DNA from: Flavobacterium sp.
GTDB taxonomy: Bacteria > Bacteroidota > Bacteroidia > Flavobacteriales > Flavobacteriaceae
Assembly (NCBI RefSeq): GCF_004211145.1
Contig: NZ_SEBS01000004.1
Location: 62,001 to 126,000 of the forward strand
Length of the DNA: 64,000 bases
Reading direction: 5' to 3'
Below, piece by piece: positions 23,108 to 32,895 of the stretch. Under the pieces are notes generated by a model. That model saw nothing but the letters and a program-made list of their open reading frames with translations, searched no databases and was not told the origin of the DNA. Within the stretch, counting starts at the first letter, position 1. Every line of letters starts with the position of its first letter. The position numbers and the translations under genes are program-made.

Positions 23108-26100
23108 TTATTTTGAGATTAATACTGATGTTTTTATGTCGTCAAATTCGACCTCGGTCCCGTTTACGCTTTCGCTTATGATGAGTTCCCTGGTCAATGT
23201 TTCATCCTGAATGTATTGTCCGAAGCTTTCAATTGCCTGGTTAACCGACTTCTCGCTTTGGATGTTCACCACGATCTTGTCAGTGACTTCGAATCCTGAG
23301 TCCTTTCGGATGTTCTGGATACGGTTCACCAATTCTCTCGCGATGCCTTCGTTCTTGAGTTGTTCGGTTATCGTGATGTCGAGCGCTACAGTAATCGAGC
23401 CTGAATTCGCTACGAGCCAGCCTTCGATATCCTGGGATGAGATCTCGACATCAGCGGTTGTTAAAGTAATATCTTTTCCTGAAACGGCAAGCGATAGTTC
23501 GCCCGTGCGCTCCAATTCAGCGATCTGTTCTTGGGAGAAATTCTGTATTTCTTTGGAAATCAATCCCATATCCTTTCCGAAGCGCGGTCCCAAAGCCTTA
23601 AAATTCGGCTTGATCTGCTTCACCAAAACACCCGATGCGTCGTCTAAAAGTTCGACTTCCTTGACGTTTACTTCGGCTTTAACCAAGTCTGAAATCGCCT
23701 CAATTTCAGCCCTCTGATTCGCGTCGAGCACAGGAATCATAACCTTTTGCAACGGTTGTCGCACCTTGATCATTTCCTTCTTCCTGAGCGACAAAACCAA
23801 GGACGAAATCGTCTGGGCTTTACCCATTTTGCTCTCCAGCGTTTTATTAACAAAGTTTTCGACAAATTCAGGGAATTTTGCAAGGTGAACCGAGTCAAAA
23901 TTTTCCTTCTTCGTTAAATTATTGAGGTCGCGATAAAGCTGGTCCATGTAGAACGGAGCGATCGGCGCACCGAGTTTCGCCACCGTGACCAAACACGTGT
24001 AAAGCGTTTGATAGGCCGCGATCTTGTCGGTTGCGTATTCGCCTTTCCAGAATCGGCGTCGGCACAAACGGACGTACCAATTCGATAGATTTTCCTGTAC
24101 GAAATCTGAAATCGCACGCGCGGCTTTCGTCGGTTCGTAATCGGCGTAGAACGAGTCGACGTCTTTCACGAGCGTATTCAATTCCGAGATGATCCATTGG
24201 TCGATTTCAGGTCTTTCATGCATCGGAACTTCCTCTTCGCGATACGTAAATCCGTCAATATTAGCATATAACGCAAAGAAACTATACGTATTATAAAGTG
24301 TCCCAAAGAACTTTCGTCTCACTTCGGCCACGCCTTCGATATCGAATTTCAAGTTGTCCCACGGGTTCGCGTTCGCGATCATGTACCAACGCGTGGCATC
24401 GGCGCCGTATTCGGTCAAAGTTGAGAATGGATCGACCGCGTTTCCGAGGCGTTTCGACATTTTCTGCCCATTCTTATCGAGGACCAAACCGTTCGACACG
24501 ACGTTTTTGTAAGCGACCGAATCGAAGACCAAAGTTCCGATGGCGTGCAACGTGTAAAACCAACCGCGAGTCTGGTCGACACCTTCGGCAATGAAATCCG
24601 CCGGGAAATCTTTGTGACCGTCGATCTTGTCTTTGTTTTCGAACGGATAATGCCATTGTGCGTAAGGCATCGCGCCCGAATCGAACCAAACGTCGATCAA
24701 GTCACTTTCGCGTTTCATCGGCTTGCCCGAAGGCGAAACGAGCGTAATGGCATCGACGACATTTTTGTGTAAGTCGACAAGTTTATAATTTTCGTCACTC
24801 ATATTTCCAGCCTCGAATCCTTTAAACGGATTTTCAGATTGGAAACCTGCCGCGACTGACTTTTCTATTTCATTGTACAGTTCTTCAACCGATCCGATGA
24901 GCATTTCCTCCGACTTATCCTCGGTTCTCCAGATCGGCAACGGAATTCCCCAATAACGCGAGCGCGACAAGTTCCAGTCGTTGGCACTTTTGAGCCAATT
25001 TCCGAAACGGCCTTCTCCGGTTGATTTGGGTTTCCAGTTGATCTCGTCGTTCAAATCGAACATGCGTTCCTTGACCTCGCTCATTTTGATGAACCAGGAA
25101 TCGAGCGGATAATACAAAAGCGGTTCGTCGGTCCTCCACGAATGCGGATAACTGTGGACGTATTTTTCTACTTTGAACGCTTTGTTTTCCTCCTTCAATC
25201 GGATCGCGATTTCAACATCGACCGATCGTTCAGGCGCAGTTCCGGCGTCGTAATATTCGTTTTTCACGTATTTGCCAGCCAAATCGCCCATGTGAGACGT
25301 GAATTTTCCTTGCAGATCGACGAGCGGAACCGCATTTCCGACTTCGTCCAAAACCAGCATCGGCGGCACTTCAGGTTTGGCTTCTTTGGCGACCTTGGCA
25401 TCGTCGGCTCCGAATGTTGGCGCGGTGTGGACGATTCCGGTTCCATCTTCAGTCGTGACGAAATCCCCGGAAATCACGCGAAACGCATTTTCAGGATTTT
25501 GGTAAGGAAGCGCGTACGGCAACAATTGCTCGTATTTGATTCCGACGGCGTCTTTCCCTTTAAATTCGGTTAAAACTTGATACGGGATTTGTTTATCGCC
25601 TGACTTGAAATTTCCGAAATCATCGGCACTTTCCGAAGCGAAATACCCTTTACCGAATTGTTTCCCGATGAGATTTTTCGCCAAAACGACATTGATCGGT
25701 TCGAACGTATATTGGTTGAACGTCTTGACCAAAACATAATCGATTTTGGGCCCGACGGTCAAAGCCGTATTCGAAGGCAATGTCCAAGGCGTCGTCGTCC
25801 AAGCCATGAAATGAACGGTTCCGAAACCTTGCAAAAAGTCAGGAAGTGTTTCAGGCAATGTCTTGAATTGCGCCACGATCGTCGTATCGGTAACATCGCG
25901 ATACGCGCCCGGTTGGTTGACTTCATGCGAAGAAAGTCCCGTTCCCGCTTTAGGAGAATACGGTTGGATCGTGTAACCTTTATAAAGTAAATTCTTGTCG
26001 TAAATCTGTTTCAAAAGCCACCAAACCGTTTCCATGTATTTCGGTTCGTAGGTTACGTACGGATCATTCATGTCGACCCAATAACCCATTTTTTCGGTGA

Positions 26101-26506
26101 GGTCGTTCCAGACGTCGGTGTAACGCATAACCGTGCGCTTGCAGGCTTCGTTGTATTCTTCGACGGTGATTTTCTTGCCGATGTCTTCCTTGGTGATGCC
26201 GAGTTCTTTCTCGGTTCCGAGCTCAACCGGCAAACCGTGCGTGTCCCAGCCGGCTTTGCGTTTTACCTGAAAACCTTTCTGGGTTTTATAACGACAGAAA
26301 ATATCCTTGATCGCGCGCGCCATCACGTGATGAATTCCGGGCAAACCGTTCGCTGACGGCGGCCCTTCAAAAAACACGAACGGCTTCTCGCCTTCACGCG
26401 TCGTGACGCTCTTTTCGAAAATATTTTCTTTCTTCCAGAATTCGAGGACTTCGCTGGCCACAGTCGGCAAATCGAGCCCTTTGTATTCGGTAAATTTGGT
26501 AGTCAT
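23108..26506 (-). CDS. ileS: Isoleucyl-tRNA synthetase
   Basis: Charges tRNA-Ile; class I, with editing domain. 1132 residues from MTTKFTEYKGLDLPTVASEVLEFW (an in-frame ATG three codons earlier is possible). HIGH-like motif in PPSANGLPGIHHVMARAIKD near residue 55; KMSKS-like motif in DKNGQKMSKRLGN near 670. Between them lies the CP1 editing domain with TTPWTLPSNTALTVGP. The long C-terminal extension is the eukaryote-like/IleS2 type found in Bacteroidota; such enzymes are often mupirocin-insensitive (family knowledge). First gene of a two-gene unit with the DksA-like gene. Confidence 0.97.
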   Translation of the reverse strand: MTTKFTEYKGLDLPTVASEVLEFWKKENIFEKSVTTREGEKPFVFFEGPPSANGLPGIHHVMARAIKDIFCRYKTQKGFQVKRKAGWDTHGLPVELGTEKELGITKEDIGKKITVEEYNEACKRTVMRYTDVWNDLTEKMGYWVDMNDPYVTYEPKYMETVWWLLKQIYDKNLLYKGYTIQPYSPKAGTGLSSHEVNQPGAYRDVTDTTIVAQFKTLPETLPDFLQGFGTVHFMAWTTTPWTLPSNTALTVGPKIDYVLVKTFNQYTFEPINVVLAKNLIGKQFGKGYFASESADDFGNFKSGDKQIPYQVLTEFKGKDAVGIKYEQLLPYALPYQNPENAFRVISGDFVTTEDGTGIVHTAPTFGADDAKVAKEAKPEVPPMLVLDEVGNAVPLVDLQGKFTSHMGDLAGKYVKNEYYDAGTAPERSVDVEIAIRLKEENKAFKVEKYVHSYPHSWRTDEPLLYYPLDSWFIKMSEVKERMFDLNDEINWKPKSTGEGRFGNWLKSANDWNLSRSRYWGIPLPIWRTEDKSEEMLIGSVEELYNEIEKSVAAGFQSENPFKGFEAGNMSDENYKLVDLHKNVVDAITLVSPSGKPMKRESDLIDVWFDSGAMPYAQWHYPFENKDKIDGHKDFPADFIAEGVDQTRGWFYTLHAIGTLVFDSVAYKNVVSNGLVLDKNGQKMSKRLGNAVDPFSTLTEYGADATRWYMIANANPWDNLKFDIEGVAEVRRKFFGTLYNTYSFFALYANIDGFTYREEEVPMHERPEIDQWIISELNTLVKDVDSFYADYEPTKAARAISDFVQENLSNWYVRLCRRRFWKGEYATDKIAAYQTLYTCLVTVAKLGAPIAPFYMDQLYRDLNNLTKKENFDSVHLAKFPEFVENFVNKTLESKMGKAQTISSLVLSLRKKEMIKVRQPLQKVMIPVLDANQRAEIEAISDLVKAEVNVKEVELLDDASGVLVKQIKPNFKALGPRFGKDMGLISKEIQNFSQEQIAELERTGELSLAVSGKDITLTTADVEISSQDIEGWLVANSGSITVALDITITEQLKNEGIARELVNRIQNIRKDSGFEVTDKIVVNIQSEKSVNQAIESFGQYIQDETLTRELIISESVNGTEVEFDDIKTSVLISK

Positions 26507-26591
26507 TGAGTGCATTTATAAAGACGCGCGAATGTAAACAAAAAAATGTTTAAGTTGGTGTTAAAGCCTGTGTTTTAGCGGTATTGCAATT

Positions 26592-26662
26592 TTTAGCCGA
26601 TGAATTACAGGGATTTACAAAAAGTCGTGCGTAGAATTGCCGATTTTTTTACATTCGGCTAA
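26592..26662. repeat. Inverted-repeat element, copy 2 (diverged)
   Basis: Left end TTAGCCGA (26593-26600) is inverted as TCGGCTAA (26655-26662). The left flank GAATTACAGGGATTTAC matches GAATTACACGAGTTTCG of the element at 15211. Shorter in the middle. Lies in the ileS to DUF2809-like gap. Confidence 0.5.
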
Positions 26663-26710
26663 CAATCAAGGTTTTTATCGATTTCGAAGGTTTTGTTTTT
26701 GGGCGTTCTG

Positions 26711-26778
26711 GCGCGAGGGCGTTTCGGGTTCGAAGAAAAGCGAAACGCGCCGTAGCGAACTGGCCCTTTTCAGGGCAA
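26711..26778. repeat. G+C-rich palindromic stretch
   Basis: GCGTTTCG (26719-26726) and CGAAACGC (26741-26748) are perfect inverted arms in a markedly G+C-rich patch; a second small dyad GCCC/GGGC follows at 26762-26776 and enters the end of the next gene. No T-run, so not a classical terminator for the minus-strand gene ending at 26770. Confidence 0.45.
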
Positions 26779-27156
26779 ACGCAAACTCTTTTTTCGCATC
26801 ACGTTTTCGGCTAAGAATACAATTGCGATCCCAATCACGTACATCACCAAATCTCCCCAAGAAAACGACGTTCCGATCACGGTTCGCGCCATTCGATTCC
26901 CGTGCAAGCCAAGCTTGTCTACGATTTGGAGAAACTGCAGAAACTCTATAAAAAATGCGAACGCTAAAGTTCCTATTGCCGCAACTTTCACCGAAACATC
27001 GAAAAACGCGCGAACGAACGCATAAATCAAAATCACCACGAGAATATCCCCGACATACGGTCGAATTATGGCATCGTCAACATAAAGCGCAATCAAAACC
27101 TCGACGATGAAAATGCCGATCGCCAATACAAAATAATTGCGTCGGAATGTGATCAT
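26770..27156 (-). CDS. DUF2809-like small membrane protein
   Basis: 128 residues from MITFRRNYFVLAIGIFIVEVLIAL. Four membrane helices at about 8-26, 36-55, 62-82 and 100-120. The blocks RPYVGDILVVILIYAFVRAF and FIEFLQFLQI and the end motif GTSFSWGDLVMYVIGI are those of DUF2809 proteins, of unknown function. The ATG overlaps the recO stop (ATGA), which decides the start; a longer frame reaching into recO is not credible. Confidence 0.82.
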   Translation of the reverse strand: MITFRRNYFVLAIGIFIVEVLIALYVDDAIIRPYVGDILVVILIYAFVRAFFDVSVKVAAIGTLAFAFFIEFLQFLQIVDKLGLHGNRMARTVIGTSFSWGDLVMYVIGIAIVFLAENVMRKKSLRLP

Positions 27157-27866
27157 GAAAAAACCTCTTTTAAAACGTCTAACGACTTCGGGCGCTTGAA
27201 ACCGTCGAGATGGAACGCGAAATAATCGAGCAGGATCTTGAGCAATTGCTGGCGTTCGTTGCCTGAAAATACCTTTTGGTCCGAATCGAATTTGAGTACT
27301 AGCAAACGTTTGAGTAAAACCGTTTCGGCTTCGTTCAAACATGAAAGCGAGTGATAATCAGAGAACGTACCTTCGACCATTTCGAAGTATTTCGAGTCAT
27401 CTCCGGGTTTGGCGGGATAAAATCCAAGGAATTTCGTGGTCTGCAACAGCGTGATCAAGTGGAAATTCGCGACCTCATCGTGCGTATCGAACCACAATAA
27501 CGCCGTTTCGAGAAAGTCGAACAACGCTTCGTTTTTTTCCTCTTCGCGAATCGTGTGGTGCAGAACTTCGCTCAGGAAAATAGCGATCGTGCTCTTAATG
27601 ATATCGGTCGCGACGGTCGCGTAAGGCGAAGACATTCTAATTTCCTTGAACGTCTCGAGCGTGCCTTTGTTCTTATGGATGGCTTCGATCTCGAGAATCG
27701 AAAGTGGCTGGAAGTAAGCGGTTTTTCGCGCGGCGCTCCTCGAGGAAAACGCGTTGTGGACGAAATACGATTTGAGTCCGTCCGATTGCGTAAAACATTT
27801 CACGATCAGGCTTTTGTCCTGGTATTTCAGCGAAGAAATGACGATGGCTTTTGTGGTGACGCGCAT
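27153..27866 (-). CDS. recO: DNA repair protein RecO
   Basis: Loads RecA on SSB-coated single-strand DNA with RecR. 237 residues. N-terminal OB-fold (TKAIVISSLKYQDKSLIVKCFTQSDG and following), then the helical C-terminal domain (about 85-235). The zinc-finger cysteines found in some RecO proteins are absent, common in Bacteroidota. The 4-base overlap with the downstream membrane-protein gene indicates one transcript. Confidence 0.92.
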   Translation of the reverse strand: MRVTTKAIVISSLKYQDKSLIVKCFTQSDGLKSYFVHNAFSSRSAARKTAYFQPLSILEIEAIHKNKGTLETFKEIRMSSPYATVATDIIKSTIAIFLSEVLHHTIREEEKNEALFDFLETALLWFDTHDEVANFHLITLLQTTKFLGFYPAKPGDDSKYFEMVEGTFSDYHSLSCLNEAETVLLKRLLVLKFDSDQKVFSGNERQQLLKILLDYFAFHLDGFKRPKSLDVLKEVFS

Positions 27867-27869
27867 TTA

Positions 27870-27911
27870 ATGGACAATTGATAATGGACAATGGACAATT
27901 GATAATTGACA
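27870..27911. repeat. Six 7-base words (ATGGACA/ATTGATA/ATTGACA)
   Basis: Unbroken array of heptamers of the form AT(G/T)GA(C/T)A in the 50-base gap between recO and porZ. It starts 3 bases upstream of the recO ATG and ends 5 bases before the porZ stop codon. Confidence 0.8.
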
Positions 27912-27916
27912 ATTGC

Positions 27917-30217
27917 CTAGCGGACGATCATGACCTTTTTGACTTTGGTTTCGGCTCCGTCTTCGGACGCGATGAAAATCATATAAACACCTGAAGCGAC
28001 TCTATATTTCCCGAACGCGGTCGTATCCCATTCGATCGTTCCGCCTTCAGATATCGCTTCGTGCACGAGATTTCCCGCGATGTCGGCGATCTTCACGTTG
28101 CACTTGTCCATGAGGTTCGTGATCTTGACCGTGCCCACGAATTCAGGACGCACCGGATTCGGATACACGATCACGTTCGACAGGTTGCCGCTCGCATCGG
28201 TATTGACGCCTTTGAACGAAACCAATCCCGTATCTGTCGCGATATAGACTTCGCCCGTTGTTCCGTTGATCTCGATGTCATTTATGATGTTGCTCGGCAA
28301 CGGGGAATTCGTCGTCGTAAAATGGTAAAACGTTTCCTGTCCGTTGGGCGAGACCATGAAAACACCTGAATCGGCGGTTCCGATCCATTTGTTGTTCGCG
28401 CCGTCGACGCAGATATCGGTTACGATCTGTTCGTACAGCAATTCGGCGAAATCGTCTCCGTCGGGAATGATGATCGCCGTGGATGTCATCTGTCCTTCGC
28501 TATTGAATCGGTCCACGCTTGACAGCACGCGAAGACCGGCTCTTGTCCCGATCCAAAGTTGGTTGCGTTTGTCGATGGCAAGTGCGCGGACATCCGGGTG
28601 CGGAAGATCGCCAGCTTCTGCCCCGAAGGTTATTTTCTTGAACGGTTCGGCCGAATTTTCGTTGTAACCCACGACACCGCTACCGTATGTCGCGATCCAT
28701 TTGGTGTTGTTCTTATCGATGACCATTCGTCCGTAGTTGTCGGCGAAAAAGTTGTCGATTATCGGCGTGATATCGACCGATTGCCAGTTCCCGTCGGTTC
28801 GCAACACTTTTAGCGCGTCCTCGATCTTGGCGTTTGTCATCCACAGATTACCGTTTCGGTCAAATGCGGGTTGCTCGACCCTGACGCTGATATAACTCGG
28901 CGCCGACGGAACGACCAACGATTCAAGCCCGCTGTTCGTCTGATCGTAATGTTGCGTCAACTCTTCGTTTTCGAACTTCAGCAATCCCGCGTGGAACGAG
29001 GCGACGTAGAATTCGTTGGCGTTGTTCGGATTGAACGTCATTCGTACTAGATCCGGAGCGTCTTTTCCAGTGAAATGAACTTCCTCATAAAGCAGGTTTT
29101 TCCAGCCTTCAGTCGAATATTTGCTGATTCCCAGATATAAGAGCGGATCAGGATTGTAATTGAAATCGTAGTCGCCGTAGGTTACCCAAAGATTCTCGGT
29201 TTGGGTATTGAGCGAGAAAATGTTGTTTTTCGCGGGTCCGTTCGGTGTAATGTTTTCAAAAGTCGCCGCGTTGGTGATCGAAGTTACGAACACGCCCTGC
29301 TGCAACGTTCCGATATAGATATTTTGTCCGATGACAGTCGCGCAGGTAAATTGGGCAACGACATCGGGAATATTGTAGTTGTAAATCTGGAGTGCGACCG
29401 ATAAGGACGGATTATAGAGAATGATCGTGCCCTCAGAAACCGCGAGCAAATAACCGTCTGCCGACCTCAAATCTTTGGGCGCTGCGGGCAATGCTCCAAA
29501 CCCTACGAACGCCGAACCGTTATACCGATTCAATTGTCCAGTCGAGGTAACCGCTACCAGCTGATCGCCGAACATCTCGATTCCGGCCCAGTTTCCGGTC
29601 GTGACCGTCGTCCATTGATTCGCGTCGATGAGGTTCGGGTTGTTCACGTCGGCGCGCTTGATGCCGTTGTCCTGGGTTGCCGCATAGATAAATCCGCTGG
29701 CGACTGCCGTTTGCCTCACGACGATTTCAGCCGGACCGGTTCCAATATAATAAGTATCACCGAATTGCAGGTTCGAAAGCGTATACTGGCAAATCCCGAA
29801 ATCGCACGAGATATAAACCACGCCTTCATATTCCATGAAATGATTGACGCGTTTTATGTTGGGTGGAAGTTGTTTGTTGATGATGTCGACGACCTTCACG
29901 ATCGAACCGTCGGCGTTGATTACGTTTATAAGCCCGTTTTCATAACCGATGATCGTCTTGCCCGAAGCCTGGCTAAAATATACGGCTGAAATCGTCTCGC
30001 TTGAAAGCCCGTCGATCGTATTGGTGGTCTTGATCACGCCCGATGCGATGTCTTTGGAGAAAAGTGCGTTCTCGGCCGCAGCGACAAATTTGGTCGTCGA
30101 CTGGGTAATATCTTTGATCTCAGTATATGAAAAATAACCTTTCCATCCGGGGTTCGCCTGAGAGAAGGCAAAAAACGGACACAACGCAACCACAAAAACC
30201 AAAAAGTAATTCTTCAT
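27917..30217 (-). CDS. porZ: PorZ-like type IX secretion component (two-propeller surface protein)
   Basis: 766 residues from MKNYFLVFVVALCPFFAFSQ (signal peptide). An earlier in-frame start is rejected because a -7 box (30240-30247) lies there. Two beta-propellers built from two-component-type propeller repeats, for example DGLSSETISAVYFSQASGKT and KRNQLWIGTRAGLRVL, then a C-terminal sorting-like domain of about 75 residues (VIVYPNPVRPEFVGTVKITN to KVKKVMIVR). In Porphyromonas PorZ belongs to the surface attachment complex that moves A-LPS and processes cargo. The secreted propeller protein at 42548 is a possible client. Confidence 0.85.
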   Translation of the reverse strand: MKNYFLVFVVALCPFFAFSQANPGWKGYFSYTEIKDITQSTTKFVAAAENALFSKDIASGVIKTTNTIDGLSSETISAVYFSQASGKTIIGYENGLINVINADGSIVKVVDIINKQLPPNIKRVNHFMEYEGVVYISCDFGICQYTLSNLQFGDTYYIGTGPAEIVVRQTAVASGFIYAATQDNGIKRADVNNPNLIDANQWTTVTTGNWAGIEMFGDQLVAVTSTGQLNRYNGSAFVGFGALPAAPKDLRSADGYLLAVSEGTIILYNPSLSVALQIYNYNIPDVVAQFTCATVIGQNIYIGTLQQGVFVTSITNAATFENITPNGPAKNNIFSLNTQTENLWVTYGDYDFNYNPDPLLYLGISKYSTEGWKNLLYEEVHFTGKDAPDLVRMTFNPNNANEFYVASFHAGLLKFENEELTQHYDQTNSGLESLVVPSAPSYISVRVEQPAFDRNGNLWMTNAKIEDALKVLRTDGNWQSVDITPIIDNFFADNYGRMVIDKNNTKWIATYGSGVVGYNENSAEPFKKITFGAEAGDLPHPDVRALAIDKRNQLWIGTRAGLRVLSSVDRFNSEGQMTSTAIIIPDGDDFAELLYEQIVTDICVDGANNKWIGTADSGVFMVSPNGQETFYHFTTTNSPLPSNIINDIEINGTTGEVYIATDTGLVSFKGVNTDASGNLSNVIVYPNPVRPEFVGTVKITNLMDKCNVKIADIAGNLVHEAISEGGTIEWDTTAFGKYRVASGVYMIFIASEDGAETKVKKVMIVR

Positions 30218-30239
30218 TATAGCCAAACCGATTGGGAAA

Positions 30240-30247
30240 CAAATATA
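30240..30247 (-). promoter_or_regulatory. -7 box TATATTTG of porZ
   Basis: Exact consensus on the minus strand, about 19-base predicted leader before the ATG at 30217. Confidence 0.55.
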
Positions 30248-30292
30248 GTACAAACGCGGGAAAGCGGATTTTCATATTTGGGAATTAAAAAA

Positions 30293-30384
30293 GATAATAG
30301 ATGATAGACAGATAGACGAAAGACATTTTAAGATCTCTGACTCCGACACAGTCTATTATCTATCCGTCTATCATCTATCTGTCT
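30293..30384. repeat. Palindromic array of GATAGAC-type words
   Basis: Left arm 30293-30324 and right arm 30351-30384 are made of degenerate GATAGAC/GATAGAT words on opposite strands and pair over 18 bases with one mismatch in the core. The same words return at 63313-63335. The array lies between the porZ promoter and the gdhA terminator. Confidence 0.75.
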
Positions 30385-30390
30385 AAACAA

Positions 30391-30416
30391 AAAAAAGCCC
30401 CCGAATTTCGGAGGCC
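30391..30416 (-). terminator. Terminator of gdhA
   Basis: GGCCTCCGAA and TTCGGGGGC stem followed by eight T on the minus strand, 21 bases past the stop codon. Confidence 0.8.
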
Positions 30417-30437
30417 ATTTTTTCAAATTATCGCGGA

Positions 30438-31790
<1,353 letters not shown>

Positions 31791-31808
31791 TTATTAACGT
31801 TTCATTAT

Positions 31809-31820
31809 GAAAACGTTTTC
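31809..31820. promoter_or_regulatory. Perfect palindrome GAAAACGTTTTC, possible gdhA operator
   Basis: Lies about 7-18 bases downstream of the expected gdhA start point, where a bound repressor would stop RNA polymerase. Same 12 bases as at 12353-12364. CG-centred palindromes are typical of LacI/GalR-type regulators; no such regulator is in the window. Confidence 0.55.
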
Positions 31821-31830
31821 GTTGACGCGA

Positions 31831-31838
31831 CAAAGATA
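31831..31838 (-). promoter_or_regulatory. -7 box TATCTTTG of gdhA
   Basis: Exact consensus on the minus strand, predicting a leader of about 49 bases that contains the palindrome 31809-31820. Confidence 0.6.
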
Positions 31839-32011
31839 CAGGATACTTAAAATGTGAATCGGAATTTTTTTGATTCCGCAACAGATTTATTAGTTTTCTA
31901 AGAATTTACATAGTTGCATAGCATTACTGCAGACATTTAATCGATTCCATGCTTTTTTTAAGGGAAATCAAGTATTTTTTATTTTAATTTACAAACTGAA
32001 CGCGATTTTTA

Positions 32012-32019
32012 TATATTTG
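32012..32019 (+). promoter_or_regulatory. -7 box TATATTTG of the outer-membrane protein gene
   Basis: Exact consensus, 27 bases before the ATG at 32046, in an A/T-rich upstream region. Confidence 0.55.
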
Positions 32020-32045
32020 CCACGAATTGTAATACCCAGAAAACA

Positions 32046-32837
32046 ATGCCCAAGTATTTAATCATGAGCTTTTTGCTGGTACTCGGTTTTTCTACTAGAA
32101 CCGCGGCCCAATTCGGCTTTTCGCATGAAATCGGCGCCATCGTAGGTCCGGTTGCGATGCAATCTGATTACGGTGAGAGACACGATTTATCGACCAACGC
32201 TGGAAATACGGGAATTGGTTTTGGAATCATTCACTACCTAAACTTCGCGTACAGAGCCGAATGTAACTGTTACGCACCTGAAACGTATTTCAACGATCAC
32301 TTCAAACTTCGCAGCGAGCTTTCAATAAACCATACCAAACTTGAACATTTTGGAGAATGGGTCGAACCGAGCGAAACAGGACTTTTCGCCGACCAATTAC
32401 GTGCGATGCGTGCTGAGACGACTGTAACCAACATTGGTATGCAGTTGGAATTTTTCCCTTTCAGTATCCGTGACTTCTCGGCTACGCCCGGAGCTTTGGC
32501 GCCATTCGTAAGTCTTGGAGGGCAATTTTCATTCTTTAAACCGAAAGCGTACTCTACGCTGGGCAACGGTGTTCTTGGAGAAGATCCGACGATTACGCCC
32601 GTGAAATATTTTGACGCCTTTGACAACAGCGGCGGCACGACTTGGTCTGTCGTAGGAAGTATCGGAACACGTTACAAACTCACGGTTCTTTCAGATTTGA
32701 TGATTGATTTGCGTTGGCAATATTACTTCTCGAACTGGGTCGACGGTTTGAACCCGAATCCTGACGTCTACAAGGAAAACAAAGCCAACGAATGGCTGGT
32801 TTGGCTGAACGTAGGTTACATTTATTATCTCGATTAA
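32046..32837 (+). CDS. THC0290_0291-type outer-membrane protein
   Basis: 263 residues with signal peptide to about 21 (TRTAAQFGFSHEIG after cleavage). The rest is alternating-residue beta strands (FGFSHEIGAIVGPVAM, LRSELSINHTKLEHF, GMQLEFFPFSI, APFVSLGGQFSFF, WLVWLNVGYIYYLD), a porin-like or OmpW-size barrel. It resembles the THC0290_0291 family of flavobacterial barrels. Function unknown. Monocistronic, with promoter and a strong shared terminator. Confidence 0.82.
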   Translation: MPKYLIMSFLLVLGFSTRTAAQFGFSHEIGAIVGPVAMQSDYGERHDLSTNAGNTGIGFGIIHYLNFAYRAECNCYAPETYFNDHFKLRSELSINHTKLEHFGEWVEPSETGLFADQLRAMRAETTVTNIGMQLEFFPFSIRDFSATPGALAPFVSLGGQFSFFKPKAYSTLGNGVLGEDPTITPVKYFDAFDNSGGTTWSVVGSIGTRYKLTVLSDLMIDLRWQYYFSNWVDGLNPNPDVYKENKANEWLVWLNVGYIYYLD

Positions 32838-32852
32838 AAACTACAAAACATA

Positions 32853-32885
32853 AAAAAAGCCCCGAATCAACTTCGGGGCTTTTTT
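32853..32885. terminator. Bidirectional terminator
   Basis: AAAAAAGCCCCGAA and TTCGGGGCTTTTTT form a 14-base perfect stem around a five-base loop, with A- and T-runs on both sides. It serves the two convergent genes that end at 32837 and 32896. Confidence 0.9.
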
Positions 32886-32895
32886 GTTTTTATGA

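Noticed and set aside
26637..26951. ORFs on both strands in the ileS to DUF2809-like gap
   Set aside because: Low-complexity Arg/Phe/Ser translations that overlap repeats and the real gene; no start context.
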